Source of the DNA: Alphaproteobacteria bacterium
GTDB taxonomy: Bacteria > Planctomycetota > Phycisphaerae > UBA1845
NCBI GenBank assembly: GCA_028285105.1
Contig: JANQQE010000032.1
Span: 124,001 to 188,000, forward strand
Direction: 5' to 3'
DNA: 64,000 bases
Made by a program: the position numbers and the translations under genes. The notes beneath the pieces are model-generated. The model was not told the origin of the DNA. It worked only from the letters and a program-made list of their open reading frames with translations, and searched no databases. Positions 19,044-28,691 of the stretch are shown here, one piece after another. Within the stretch, counting starts at the first letter, position 1. The number at the start of each line of letters is the position of its first letter.

Positions 19044-20384
19044 TTACGTTTCCGGTTCGGATGACAGCAACTCCGTCTTGACGATTTTCCAGAATCCGTC
19101 GCATGGGGCAAGCGTGTAGACCGCTTCAAAAATGTTCGATGTGTCGTGAACGTGCCCCCAGTGGTAAACCATGCCGTCGACGCGCCACTGCCCGCGGACC
19201 TGGAACGGATGACCTTCGACATTGGTCGATTCTGTCAATTCCGATTTCAGGATTTCAACCGATTTGACCTTGGCGATTGCACCGTTTTGATCCGCCGACA
19301 CCAGTCCGGCTTGCACTTCCTTGTACACTCTGTCGAGCAATGGCCCATCAACGCTCTGTTCCAGTACATCGTAGACATCGCTTTCGTTTCGAAACTCGAA
19401 CGCCCGATAGATGTTCTTCAACAGCGATTCAAAAATGTCCGGTGCATTCGCCGCCATGGGGCCATCGGTGGGTGGTGAGGCAGGCTTACCGATTGCGATG
19501 GTTCCGACGCTTCGCATTTGAATGGAAGCCGCTAAAGCGACGGACAATATCACGATGCGCAGCGGCATTGGGCGCTTCAGTCGATTGCACAGGTAAGCTC
19601 CGACGATTCCCGATGCCAGAACCGCCAGCGAGGCCATCGGAATTCGAGCAGGTTCATTCGCCGGTGCGGGTGTACTCACAGCGATCCGCTGATCGGCGGG
19701 CGCATCGGGGCGATTCCATTCAAGCGTTGGAGTCTCTTGCGTAAAGGTCACGATGCGACTTTGCGATGGGGTGTCAAGCCGCGCCGCCAGGCTCGGATCG
19801 ACAGGATCGCCAAATGCATCGACAGAATACTCGTTGGCAAAAATGTTCCATGTCAGTCGGACGTTTCTTGGAGTCGTCGGCGCTTGAAACACGACTTGCA
19901 CCCGGGCATCGGGTGGAAGCGTTTCGCTGATTGCCAGGTCAGCCGACGCGCTGGATCGAACATACTTGAAACTTTCGAGTTGTGGATTGGCTGACAGGTC
20001 ATTGATTTCAACCGGTGGCAATTGCTCGAAAAAAGTTGCAAAAGCCGCCTGTTCTGCGGCCTGCTGCCCTAGGTCGAGCATCTCAAACGTGTCCTCGACC
20101 AATTTCAGGTTGAGGTGCCCACGTTCGTGTGGAATCAATGTGTTGAGGAAACCGTTCGACAGCGAAATGTCGTAGACGACCCGCTCGTTTTCGATGCTGA
20201 TGACGAGTCCCAGCGCCGGATGTTCGTGCAGGACGATCTCGAATGCGCTGTGCGGGTGGGCAAACAAGAAACCGGGACAGACGAACACGCCCAGCGCGAT
20301 CATGCACACCATCGCGCGGGTCAGATTCGCCCACCCCGGTTCAGCGCAATCCGATGAACGCCTCCCGTTAATCCGTTTTCCCAT
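19044..20384 (-). CDS. Exported/membrane protein of unknown function (six-gene operon)
   Basis: A 446-residue protein, not recognised. It has an N-terminal signal-type helix (MVCMIALGVFVCPGFLFA, about residues 25-42), and the mature chain begins with histidine-rich HPHSAFEIVLHEHP. An extracytoplasmic domain of about 200 residues follows, then two hydrophobic stretches near 250-290. The C-terminal domain of about 130 residues starts FESLLKNIYRAFEFRNESDV, contains WRVDGMVYHWGHVH and ends FWKIVKTELLSSE, with the look of a small alpha+beta protein domain. ATG 20384 overlaps the end of the peptidase gene by 17 bases, suggesting coupling; ATG 20312 is the alternative. Its place ahead of the ABC pair suggests a role at the envelope. 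Confidence 0.75.
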   Translation of the reverse strand: MGKRINGRRSSDCAEPGWANLTRAMVCMIALGVFVCPGFLFAHPHSAFEIVLHEHPALGLVISIENERVVYDISLSNGFLNTLIPHERGHLNLKLVEDTFEMLDLGQQAAEQAAFATFFEQLPPVEINDLSANPQLESFKYVRSSASADLAISETLPPDARVQVVFQAPTTPRNVRLTWNIFANEYSVDAFGDPVDPSLAARLDTPSQSRIVTFTQETPTLEWNRPDAPADQRIAVSTPAPANEPARIPMASLAVLASGIVGAYLCNRLKRPMPLRIVILSVALAASIQMRSVGTIAIGKPASPPTDGPMAANAPDIFESLLKNIYRAFEFRNESDVYDVLEQSVDGPLLDRVYKEVQAGLVSADQNGAIAKVKSVEILKSELTESTNVEGHPFQVRGQWRVDGMVYHWGHVHDTSNIFEAVYTLAPCDGFWKIVKTELLSSEPET

Positions 20385-22164
20385 CGGCAACCAGCAAGAA
20401 TTCCTCGAAACGGGTGGCTTTGATGTCCGACACTTCGACAGACCCATACGCGACGAGAGCGATGGGCCAATCGATGTCCTCGTTGAGTTGGTCCGCTCGC
20501 AATGAGGGGAAACGTCCCGTGCATTTTCCGTCCACGTAAAGGGCGATTTCGTCGGTCACAACGCAGGTCAATGAATGTTGCTGTCGATCGGACAAGACGG
20601 CACCCACTTCAATGCCGGTGTCGTCACCGCGATGGTCGAGCATGCCCAAAGCGAAACGCAAGGGCGCATCGTAGGATGCATCTGGGGCACGCAATTTGAA
20701 TTTGATCGCCATTGGTGGTTCTTCGTCCAGACGAATGCCCAGCAGCGTACCGATCTTGCTGGGTTTCATCGAGCAGACGAGCTTGTTGCCATCGACTTTC
20801 CAGAAACGTTTTGATCCGCCCACATCTTTGAATTGATCCATTGAATCCGTGCGAATGTCGGTCCAGTCCTCGGCGTTTTCGACGGTCGGCAGTTCGCTGA
20901 ATTTCGCCTGGACGAGCGGTTCGTCGAGCGTTTTGGCAACCGAGGTTTCGCCTTCGTCGATCTTATCGCCATAGCGAACGTACAGATCGCGGGCCCATTC
21001 GACCCAGCGGCGTTCAAATTCATCGACTGCGATTTCTTCGGGTAAGCCCAATGCACCTGCCGTCGCTTCGTCATGGCTCTTGCCTTGCTTCAGCGCCGTG
21101 AAGAATGCTTTGGCGGCATCCGGACCGTATTGCTCAAGCAAGAAGAGAATCATCGTCGCGCTTTGTTCATAGAATCGCCAGACACGATCGCCACGATGCG
21201 GGTATTCCTTTTGTGCGAAGAGATCGCGGAAGCGGTAGTACTCGCCAGCGGCTGCGTCGCGCCCGGTCTTTGCCGCCTCCTTGTAGTGGTTTCGGGATTG
21301 TTCCATGCGGCGGGCCATCCCTTCGTTGATCCACCGTGGAACCCGCGTGCCGCCGAACCATTCGTTCACCACCATATGGACCAGTTCGTGAGGCAGTGTT
21401 CCTTCCAGTGACTCGCGGTCGAGCTTGCCTTCGTTATCGAGCATGTACATGGCGATGAAGATGGGTACGCCGGTGCGGGAGTCGGACATGGTTACGCCCC
21501 CACTTCCTTCGAATGAGGGGTTGTAGCTGACATAGTCCTTGCTGTCTTTGAAGACGTAAATCGGGATTCGAAGAGCCCATTCTTGACCGCCGTGGAAATA
21601 CTTGTCGAGCAGGAATTCGGTGTACTTTTCAGCCAGCTGGTTGGCCACGTATGCCGCCCGCCCCGTAGGCGCGTACATCTTGAAGAAAGGACTCTCCAGG
21701 AGTACAGGAGGAAGTACCCCCTGACCGCCTGCCGGCTTGACTTCGTCGACTTCGTTTTCAAGCCGTTTCCAGTCGATGCGTCCGACATCGACCTTATAGG
21801 GATCGTTTTCCCAGGTGTTGTCTTCATCCAATTCTGGTTTCTGCGGACCGTTGATTCTCAAAAGCCCCAGGCGGGCCAGCTGCGTTCTTTCCGGATCGCG
21901 GGTGATTGTTTTCAGGTCCGTCCAGATCTTGGCGGCTTGTTCTTTTTTCTCGAGCTTTTCGTAGGCCTCAGCCAACAGGACGTACGCTTCTTCATGCCCC
22001 GGGTTGGATTTGATTTCTTTTGCCAGTTCGTTGACCACAGACTTGTAATCACCCGAAGCGAACTTGGTGTGCAATTCCGACATCGATAACGCCATTGCAC
22101 CTTGCACGAACAGGAGGCTTAGTGCGGACGTGACTAGCAAGCGAAGGTAAGTATGGTTTTTCAT
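20368..22164 (-). CDS. Secreted TPR/gluzincin-type peptidase (peptidase MA-like)
   Basis: A 598-residue secreted protein. A signal peptide ends near residue 26 and TPR-like helices occupy about 28-100 (GHEEAYVLLAEAYEKLEK). The metallopeptidase-like domain spans about 160-400, with HELVH (about 257-261) as the zinc motif and RWINEGMA about 18 residues later supplying the third-ligand glutamate, the arrangement of peptidase MA-like gluzincins. The C-terminal 190 residues look like a LamG/concanavalin-type beta-sandwich (FWKVDGNKLVCS, ALYVDGKCTGRFP). Likely periplasmic or surface; substrate unknown. AGGA lies ten bases before the ATG. Flanked closely by operon partners, with its stop inside the next gene. 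Confidence 0.85.
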   Translation of the reverse strand: MKNHTYLRLLVTSALSLLFVQGAMALSMSELHTKFASGDYKSVVNELAKEIKSNPGHEEAYVLLAEAYEKLEKKEQAAKIWTDLKTITRDPERTQLARLGLLRINGPQKPELDEDNTWENDPYKVDVGRIDWKRLENEVDEVKPAGGQGVLPPVLLESPFFKMYAPTGRAAYVANQLAEKYTEFLLDKYFHGGQEWALRIPIYVFKDSKDYVSYNPSFEGSGGVTMSDSRTGVPIFIAMYMLDNEGKLDRESLEGTLPHELVHMVVNEWFGGTRVPRWINEGMARRMEQSRNHYKEAAKTGRDAAAGEYYRFRDLFAQKEYPHRGDRVWRFYEQSATMILFLLEQYGPDAAKAFFTALKQGKSHDEATAGALGLPEEIAVDEFERRWVEWARDLYVRYGDKIDEGETSVAKTLDEPLVQAKFSELPTVENAEDWTDIRTDSMDQFKDVGGSKRFWKVDGNKLVCSMKPSKIGTLLGIRLDEEPPMAIKFKLRAPDASYDAPLRFALGMLDHRGDDTGIEVGAVLSDRQQHSLTCVVTDEIALYVDGKCTGRFPSLRADQLNEDIDWPIALVAYGSVEVSDIKATRFEEFLLVADGKTD

Positions 22165-22263
22165 GGTTCGTCGTCCTGAATGCGGTTTGTTTCGGGGACT
22201 GCGTTTTGTTCGAATACCTTTGACCGTACCGTTTTATGGCACGGGCTTTGCCAAATACAACTA

Positions 22264-23526
22264 TCACACGCGGGTCCGGTCTCGATTGCGGTTCGTGTTT
22301 TGCTCCATTTGCTCGACGCGCTCCAGGGTGTCTTCCCATTGTTTGATAAAGGGCGTCAGTTTCTTGGGAAAACCTCGGGCTCGTTTGAGCAGATATTCAA
22401 TCAGGCGCCTCATGGGCCGGCTTTGATCCAGAAATCGATCGCACGCTTCGCGCCATTGGGTGCGTTGGTCAGCCGTTAGTCGGCCGTCGTCACCGCCGAA
22501 CGAAAAGTTCTGGTTGTCTGGATACACACCCGACAACTCGCCGAGAAGATGATTGTAGACCTGTTCAAGGTGAAGCAGTTCTGTCCGCACAAGATCGAGC
22601 TCAAATCCGGATGCGTAACCCGGTAAAATCGCCTCGGCACGATAAACAGATTGTTCGGTTTTGCGGAGCATGTCCATGTATGGAAGCGTGTCTTCAACGA
22701 CGAGACGGCGGTCCGGCTCGTCCGGATCGCGGGTGACATCTTGAATGGCCTTCAAGGTCTCATTCGGGTCGAGGGACTCTTCGAACGATCCGACGCTGAT
22801 CTTGTCGTTACGCACAATTTGATTGAGGTATTCAAGCAGACCGGCTTCCATGATCTCGCGATCTTGAAGGGCGTTTCGGCGCTTGGCTTTGTTTCGCATC
22901 TCGCGTTTCATGAAATCTTTGGTACGTACGCCACCGACCTTGCGAAGGTTTCGATCGGGGTTTTCCTTAAAGAGGTCTTTGTGGGCTTTTGCACGAATTT
23001 TGTCGGATTCCAAATCGGACTTGGACATTTCGTCGAGCATTTTGTCCACCTCGGCCCAATTGCCTTTGCGCTCGAGGTTTTCGATCAACAACCACTTGAT
23101 GCGGCTGTCATCGAGATCCGTACCCTTGCCAAGAAGAGGCTCGACCAATGGTGGGATTTCGTCGAAGCGGCCCAGTTCATAAAGTGCGTCGGCATTCTTA
23201 AGCGTTTGGGCGAGATCCGTCAGTTTGCCATAGTCGCGGACCTGGCTGATCGAAAAGACGGCACTGCTTTTGTGATCTTCGCGAACGATCTTTTCGATTT
23301 TGTTGTGTCTAAACGACTTGTCGCCGAACTTCGTTTTCATTTTTACATAGCGTGATGTTTCCTTCACGATCTCGCCTTCGACGACGGTTCCGTCCTTGAG
23401 GATAATCGTGTCGGCTAGGGCGCATTGCGCGAAAACAAAAAGGCATGACATTGCCATGACCCAGACGAATAGCGCAGGGTCTCTGCTCTTGTTGATTCTT
23501 GCTTCCCATGAACGTCTAAAACACAT
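22264..23526 (-). CDS. Exported protein with SH3-like N-terminal motif
   Basis: A 420-residue exported protein. The signal peptide (FVWVMAMSCLFVFAQCALA) is followed by DTIILKDGTVVEGEIVKE, a short beta motif found at the start of many planctomycete secreted proteins and reminiscent of Sm/SH3-like barrels. The rest is charged and helical, with TPR-like segments (about 90-150) and a basic middle (RKVGGVRTKDFMKREMRN). The end is Arg/Asn-rich. ATG 23526 is chosen because AAGGGA lies nine bases upstream and a good signal peptide results; ATG 23550 is the alternative. It sits 82 bases after the DUF4159 gene and 99 before the peptidase gene. Function unknown. Confidence 0.75.
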   Translation of the reverse strand: MCFRRSWEARINKSRDPALFVWVMAMSCLFVFAQCALADTIILKDGTVVEGEIVKETSRYVKMKTKFGDKSFRHNKIEKIVREDHKSSAVFSISQVRDYGKLTDLAQTLKNADALYELGRFDEIPPLVEPLLGKGTDLDDSRIKWLLIENLERKGNWAEVDKMLDEMSKSDLESDKIRAKAHKDLFKENPDRNLRKVGGVRTKDFMKREMRNKAKRRNALQDREIMEAGLLEYLNQIVRNDKISVGSFEESLDPNETLKAIQDVTRDPDEPDRRLVVEDTLPYMDMLRKTEQSVYRAEAILPGYASGFELDLVRTELLHLEQVYNHLLGELSGVYPDNQNFSFGGDDGRLTADQRTQWREACDRFLDQSRPMRRLIEYLLKRARGFPKKLTPFIKQWEDTLERVEQMEQNTNRNRDRTRV

Positions 23527-23607
23527 CGGTTCAAATCCCTTTGATTTCATTGCGGATGTTGTCAAAATCCAATCGGAAACCATCCTGATCAGTAGCAGGT
23601 CGCCAGG

Positions 23608-26532
23608 TCACATGCTCGATTGCAGCGATCTTTGAAGCGAGTACAGCACAAGGTTGGCGCCAAGTTGTCGGCTGTACGTTGGCATAATGCCCCGACACTT
23701 CGGATACATGAAGTATCCCAAACCGCTGCCCACGTCGTGCGTACTCAAGATTCCGATTTCTTCGCCGTCGCGTTCAATGATGTAGGCGTCGATTCGCGGA
23801 AGTTTCTCATAATCGTCGCGAAGCGTTCGCCGCATCGCCATGGTGCGAACATCATAGCCAAACGTCTCGTAGAGTTTTCCATTCAGCACGGGATGATTGG
23901 CGACGAGTTTGCGAATGCGAATTTCTCCCTTCAGCTTTTGTAGATCGGCACGGAACGATTCAGCCCAGTTGGGGTCGCCGGTCAACACCTCGGCGAACAG
24001 GAACGCTCCCTTGTCGATCTGTCTGTTGATGAGTCCCAGTTGCGCTTCGGTGAGTTTTTCCGGGCCGCCGCAAGACACCCATACGAGGCGAACATCGTTG
24101 GCTGGCTTGTCGATCGGTGCGTTTTCGATGGACATGCGATAACCCGATTCGATGGACCGACTCAACGTTTCCGGGAGGTCGGGAAAGACGGGCTGACTCG
24201 CGCCGACTTCCAGATGGGCCATCTTCATCGACTTTCCGGTCGTCGTTCCGGTCTCCCAGGTGGAGTGCAAAAAGCTGCTGCGTGGCGGGTCGCCATCCAT
24301 CGTGTAGTGAAGCAGGTTGTCGAAGAATTTGAACGGGGTTTGGTCGCCTTGGACGTCGTAGGTGTTGAGTTTGCACGACCAATCCTTCGGTGTGAGGAAC
24401 ACGAAATCCTTAATGCCGTTACCGATCGTTCGCATGCCTCCGAGGTCTTCGAACTTGATTTCATGCTTGGCGGTAAGAAGGTCGCTGTCTTCTGAAATCG
24501 TGCTGATCTTGTATTCGCCGAAGGCTTTGGCCAGCCCAGTTTCAACGTCGCTTCGGCGCTGTTCGTGGTCTTCAGCGATATTGAATACCACCACGCCCCC
24601 ACCAAAGCAGTAGTCGCGAAGCCGTTTCCAATGTTCGTCCTCGAACTCGAGTTCGCCCGCGACATGGAAGTAGAGAATCGGTACGCGAATGAGGTCTTCG
24701 ATGGGGTCGTCGATATCGAAAACGCGCCAGTTCAAGGGTTTCTTGCGATTCTTTCGAAGAAACCGCGTCAGATGTTCGGCGTCTCGCGAGAAATCGAGAT
24801 CGTCGTTTTCGCTGACGATGTGTCTTTGAAAAACGATCGGAGCGCTACCCGCATCAAGCACGTTCAGGGCGGCTGCACTGAATATCAGACTACCTGCAAA
24901 CAATCCGCTTCCCTGATCCAGATACTGAATGATGGTTTCGGATTCGGTGCGAAAGACATCCTTTTCGTGCAATCGATGAACACCCGATTGCTCCATGAAG
25001 TTCAGCATTGCGAGCGCGTTGTAGATCGGATTCGGCTGACTGTTGAGCGTGGGCAATTTTTTGTAATACTCGTCATAATAATCATCGAGCCAATCCATGC
25101 CGTTTCGCAGTCCCGACAGGTGTCGCGAGTTGGTCAGGTACTGCATGCATCGATCGGAACCCGCCGCAAAAGCCATGTCCAGCGTGAGAAATAGTCCCGT
25201 CATGCCCCAGGCTGTGTTCATGGTTGTGGTGGCTTCGCCCAAACCTCCGTACTTGTCGAGTCGCGCTCTGAATCCGCCGTCACGCGCTTGCGCTTCTCGG
25301 AAGTAGCGGGCTGCGTTGACCCAAGTCTTGGGTCTGATCGTGTATCCGGCATAGTAGGCCTCGCGAAGAGCCGACACGGCATTGAGGGTGCTGTTGTTGT
25401 CGGTCTTCAGCGAACGATTCTTGGTTTCGGCATCGGGGTCTGTCGAAGTCGACCAGCCACCATCTTCGTATTGGCAGTCAACCAATGTATTGATGTCGCT
25501 GGCGACTTGCTGGCGGTACTCCGGAAGTCCGTAATTTGCCAGAAAGAAGAGGCGGTTGGATACTGCGTTTCCATCGGTAGGCTCTTGCTCTGCCAACCAT
25601 TTCATGGCCGCTTTCATGGGCTTGGCGTTCAGATCTTCCCCCTGTTTCGCCAGCGTATCGAGGATATATGCGGTTATTCCCACACTGTCGTCTATGCTGC
25701 CAGCATTCCAATAGCCTTGTTGGTTCTGCGCTCTCTTGATGGCGTTTGCTGTTCGCTCGTGGGCCAACACGATTTGTTCTTCCAAGACATCGTCGATGGT
25801 GATGTACCGCGTTGGTGTGGGGAGGGTTGGCTCCTTGCCTTCAAGCAATGCTTCGTTGATTTCGCGCAGGCTCACGCGCGTGAAGGTGGCGCTGCCCTTG
25901 AAGTTTTTAGGAAACTTAAAGACAAGCCACTGTCCCCCCGTGATGTACTGAAAGTCAGGCGTCTTGACCACGCCACGTTTCGTAAAGTCGTCGTACGACT
26001 TGCCCTCGTCAGGCCAATCCAGTTTGACGGATGCACCAACGAACTCGCCATCCGCCCAAAATGCCGGGGCGATCATCTCGAATTCAGGGAGTTTTCCTTT
26101 TCCACCGGGGATGCAAGTAACATTGTACGAATATTGGCGGTTGGGCCGTATGCTTCCCAGCAGGTCAAACCAAATTTCAATTTCGTATTCGCCTCTGGCA
26201 TCTTTGATCCCAGACGCATCGAGATTCAGACCAGCGAGACTTCCGCCTTGCACGTAGCCAACCAACATGCCTTCAGCCAACTTACCCGCCGATGGTCCGC
26301 GGGCGATGACCCGACCGAAGCTTTGTCTTCCTGGAATCTCAAAGATGGCTTCATGTTCCGTCCCGCTCAGACGAACTGCCGCCCGGGTTTGCGGTTGTTC
26401 AAGATCGCCATTGGCCACCATGTTGGGATTGGCATTGGCGTACGGACTGAGACAGGTCGCAATAGTCCCCACAATCAAGAGTGCGCTGGACCATTTGGCG
26501 CCTGGCATTCGTCGACCCGAATTGTTCATCAT
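23608..26532 (-). CDS. Exported alpha/alpha-toroid protein with two DUF4159-like domains
   Basis: A 974-residue exported protein, first gene of the six-gene run. After a signal peptide (about 1-36) comes a beta-rich region (about 40-230) with carbohydrate-binding-module look. Residues about 260-560 hold repeats typical of prenyltransferase/squalene-cyclase toroids (NQQGYWNAGS, YEDGGWSTS, ARDGGFRAR), but no DxDD cyclase motif was seen. The C-terminal half holds two segments like DUF4159: IRVPILYFHVAGE...GGGVVVFNIAED and VRLVWVSCGGPEKLTEAQ...KGAFLFAEVL. DUF4159 has a glutamine-amidotransferase-like fold and unknown function. GGAG lies nine bases before ATG 26532. Likely binding or scaffolding rather than isoprenoid chemistry; this is inference. 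Confidence 0.85.
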   Translation of the reverse strand: MMNNSGRRMPGAKWSSALLIVGTIATCLSPYANANPNMVANGDLEQPQTRAAVRLSGTEHEAIFEIPGRQSFGRVIARGPSAGKLAEGMLVGYVQGGSLAGLNLDASGIKDARGEYEIEIWFDLLGSIRPNRQYSYNVTCIPGGKGKLPEFEMIAPAFWADGEFVGASVKLDWPDEGKSYDDFTKRGVVKTPDFQYITGGQWLVFKFPKNFKGSATFTRVSLREINEALLEGKEPTLPTPTRYITIDDVLEEQIVLAHERTANAIKRAQNQQGYWNAGSIDDSVGITAYILDTLAKQGEDLNAKPMKAAMKWLAEQEPTDGNAVSNRLFFLANYGLPEYRQQVASDINTLVDCQYEDGGWSTSTDPDAETKNRSLKTDNNSTLNAVSALREAYYAGYTIRPKTWVNAARYFREAQARDGGFRARLDKYGGLGEATTTMNTAWGMTGLFLTLDMAFAAGSDRCMQYLTNSRHLSGLRNGMDWLDDYYDEYYKKLPTLNSQPNPIYNALAMLNFMEQSGVHRLHEKDVFRTESETIIQYLDQGSGLFAGSLIFSAAALNVLDAGSAPIVFQRHIVSENDDLDFSRDAEHLTRFLRKNRKKPLNWRVFDIDDPIEDLIRVPILYFHVAGELEFEDEHWKRLRDYCFGGGVVVFNIAEDHEQRRSDVETGLAKAFGEYKISTISEDSDLLTAKHEIKFEDLGGMRTIGNGIKDFVFLTPKDWSCKLNTYDVQGDQTPFKFFDNLLHYTMDGDPPRSSFLHSTWETGTTTGKSMKMAHLEVGASQPVFPDLPETLSRSIESGYRMSIENAPIDKPANDVRLVWVSCGGPEKLTEAQLGLINRQIDKGAFLFAEVLTGDPNWAESFRADLQKLKGEIRIRKLVANHPVLNGKLYETFGYDVRTMAMRRTLRDDYEKLPRIDAYIIERDGEEIGILSTHDVGSGLGYFMYPKCRGIMPTYSRQLGANLVLYSLQRSLQSSM

Positions 26533-26970
26533 GTTCGATTGCTCCGCTGTAGTCGATGACCGATTTGTTTTCGTGCGTTTACGCCGCCAATCAACTGCAA
26601 CCGAATCGCCGACCTGATTCATTCTATCGCGGGTCAAGCCAATATGTGTATTATGCCGCGGGCGAATTCGAATTGAGTTGACTCCGAACCCACTCATCAA
26701 AACAGTGGGCCCATAAAAGAGATTTGCGGAACAACCGCCGCCTTGATCGAACTAATATAACTAACGCTTTTAGTTTATCGGTATTCTGGACGGATTGCCA
26801 GAACCGTTTAAGGTGGCGTCGCACAAAATTGAGTTGCGCTTCACGGGCACGTGGAATCTGCACAATGCCGGACCGCCACCACCAAGAACGGGCAGAACTT
26901 GCCTGCTGCGCTTAACTTGTTATTTTTCAATACCTTACATGTATGATGGTTCTCTGGGAACGGGCGAGAG
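26533..26970. other. Divergent intergenic region
   Basis: A 438-base, AT-richer gap between the minus-strand operon and the TSUP gene. It should hold the operon promoter. Candidate hexamers (for example TTGACC near 26633 on the minus strand) lack a correctly spaced partner. No RNA or repeat was recognised. Confidence 0.5.
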
Positions 26971-27741
26971 TTGGGCGCCATTACCATAGTCTTACCGCTG
27001 ACCGCACTGATTACATCCATCATTTCCGGCATCATCGGGATGGGTGGTGGGATCTTGTTGTTGGCTGTCATGCTTTCGTTCCTGGGGCATGGCGAGGCGA
27101 TCCCGCTCCATGGGGTGGTTCAACTTTGCAGCAACACGACGCGTTCGATCGCGTTTCTCAAGAGCGCCGACATTTCTGCCGTACGGCGGTTTTCGATCGG
27201 ATTGCTCCCCGGTGCGGTCCTCGGAACGTTGGCGCTTTTTTGGATCGGCAATCTCGAAACCGGCGAGCCGTATCTCAAAATCCTCGTCGGCATGTACGTC
27301 TTGATCGCACCGTTCGTACCTAAGCGCCAAGCCAACCATTGCGAAGAATCGAATTCGAATTGGCGCGGGTTTGTCGGTATCGGTTTTCTGGCTGGTGCGA
27401 TGGCATTGACCGTTGGTGCGATTGGACCTTTGATCGCGCCGATCTTTGCGCGCCACGGTTATGTCAAAGAGCGCCTGATCGCAACCAAAGCACTGTGCCA
27501 AACGCTGACACACCTCATCAAGATTCCGGCATTTCTGTTCCTGGGCGGTTTCAATGTGTCAACGACAGGCTTGCTCACCATCTTAATGATCATCGCCGTG
27601 ATTCCGGGAACGCTCATCGGCAAGCGACTCTTGCAATATGTATCGCCGAGTCTGTTCGTGTGGATGTTCAAGATCGCGCTGGTTGTTGCGGGTGCGAAAG
27701 TGTTGATTGTCGACGGACTCATGAAACTCAATCCGACTTAG
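26971..27741 (+). CDS. TSUP (TauE/SafE) family membrane transporter
   Basis: A 256-residue integral membrane protein of the TSUP family, which moves sulfite, sulfoacetate or related organosulfur anions. It has about seven to eight helices in two halves, each with a Gly-rich family signature: ISGIIGMGGGILLLA near residues 18-32 and GFLAGAMALTVGAIGPLIAP near 138-157. The start is TTG 26971 with GGGCGAGAG just upstream; no better in-frame start is available. Substrate cannot be told. It converges with the DUF423 gene, six bases away. Confidence 0.88.
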   Translation: MGAITIVLPLTALITSIISGIIGMGGGILLLAVMLSFLGHGEAIPLHGVVQLCSNTTRSIAFLKSADISAVRRFSIGLLPGAVLGTLALFWIGNLETGEPYLKILVGMYVLIAPFVPKRQANHCEESNSNWRGFVGIGFLAGAMALTVGAIGPLIAPIFARHGYVKERLIATKALCQTLTHLIKIPAFLFLGGFNVSTTGLLTILMIIAVIPGTLIGKRLLQYVSPSLFVWMFKIALVVAGAKVLIVDGLMKLNPT

Positions 27742-27746
27742 CCGCC

Positions 27747-28124
27747 TCAATCGCTTGCCGAGTATGCCGCGTAGCCCATCAAAAACCACCCAATAAGCAG
27801 CAGCGTTCCGCCGATGGGCGTGATCGCGCCGAACTTCGTGATCTCCGTAAGAGCCAACGCGTAGAGGCTGAATGAGAAGATGCACGCGCCGATGGTCATG
27901 CAGTATCCAGATGCGTTGATTGTTCTTGATGGAAACTTGCATGCAAGAAACGCAACGCCGATCAGCGCGAGGGCGTGGTACATTTCGTAACGGGCGCCGG
28001 TTTCAAAGTCAGCGGTTCGACCGGCTTGCGCCAGGCGATCCTTCAAGCCGTGCGCCCCAAACGCACCCAGCGCCACCGACACAAATCCATGTACCGCCGC
28101 ACAAATGAGCCATACTCTCCACAT
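27747..28124 (-). CDS. DUF423 small membrane protein (YgdD-like)
   Basis: A 125-residue protein with four predicted helices. Family signatures are GAFGAHGLKDRL near the N-terminus, TGARYEMYHALAL in the middle and TPIGGTLLLIGWF near the end. DUF423 proteins are conserved inner-membrane proteins of unknown role. The gene follows fxsA by 60 bases on the same strand, so both are likely co-transcribed. Confidence 0.93.
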   Translation of the reverse strand: MWRVWLICAAVHGFVSVALGAFGAHGLKDRLAQAGRTADFETGARYEMYHALALIGVAFLACKFPSRTINASGYCMTIGACIFSFSLYALALTEITKFGAITPIGGTLLLIGWFLMGYAAYSASD

Positions 28125-28184
28125 TGATTTTCACTCGCTAAATGATGATTGAAGCGACATCCGGTCGATAACGTTCGCGAACCG

Positions 28185-28691
28185 CTATTGCTCTTTTTCG
28201 ATTGATCCATCTTCCGGTTCGTTGGTCACGTCGCGATACGGAACGTCGATGAATTCGTCAGACTCCGATTCGTTGGCGCTCGGCTGATTGAAGATTCCGG
28301 CACCGCCAAAGTGGATCGTCGTCGATCGCGTCGCGACGCGCTGGCTGAACTGGGCTTGGAGCATTTTGCGAATGACCCGGCGAATTGGGGCGATGAGCAG
28401 TCCAAACCCGACGACATCGGTCATGACTCCGGGCGTCACCAACAGCAAGGCTGCGATGAAGATCATCATCCCCTCGATCATATCGTCGGTGGGGACGGTT
28501 CCCGAGGCCATGCGTTCCTGAATCCGCGTCATCGCCCGCATGCCTTCGCGACGGGCGAGTGCCGCTCCAATGATCCCCGTCAGAATCACCAGCACGATCG
28601 TCGGGCCCACGTTGATGGCTCGGCCAATACGAATCAGAAGCCAGAGTTCAACAATCGGTACGCAGACAAAAAGTAGGAATAACCAAGGCAT
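28185..28691 (-). CDS. fxsA: FxsA family membrane protein
   Basis: A 168-residue protein. The FxsA domain covers about residues 1-125: MPWLFLLFVCVPIVELWLLI, then GPTIVLVILTGIIGAALARR and the conserved D..MIEG...ALLLVTPGVMTDVVG. In E. coli, FxsA overproduction relieves F-plasmid exclusion of phage T7; its cellular role is unclear. A hydrophilic acidic tail of about 40 residues follows. GGGGG lies six bases before ATG 28691. Confidence 0.93.
   Translation of the reverse strand: MPWLFLLFVCVPIVELWLLIRIGRAINVGPTIVLVILTGIIGAALARREGMRAMTRIQERMASGTVPTDDMIEGMMIFIAALLLVTPGVMTDVVGFGLLIAPIRRVIRKMLQAQFSQRVATRSTTIHFGGAGIFNQPSANESESDEFIDVPYRDVTNEPEDGSIEKEQ

Noticed and set aside
23526-23540. tRNA-like T-arm string GGTTCAAATCC
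   Set aside because: Flanking bases cannot form a T stem or an acceptor stem; it is the region around a start codon on the minus strand.
25288-26559. Long plus-strand reading frame (423 codons) opposite the DUF4159 gene
   Set aside because: It lies entirely antisense to a well-supported gene, has no family resemblance and no ribosome binding site.
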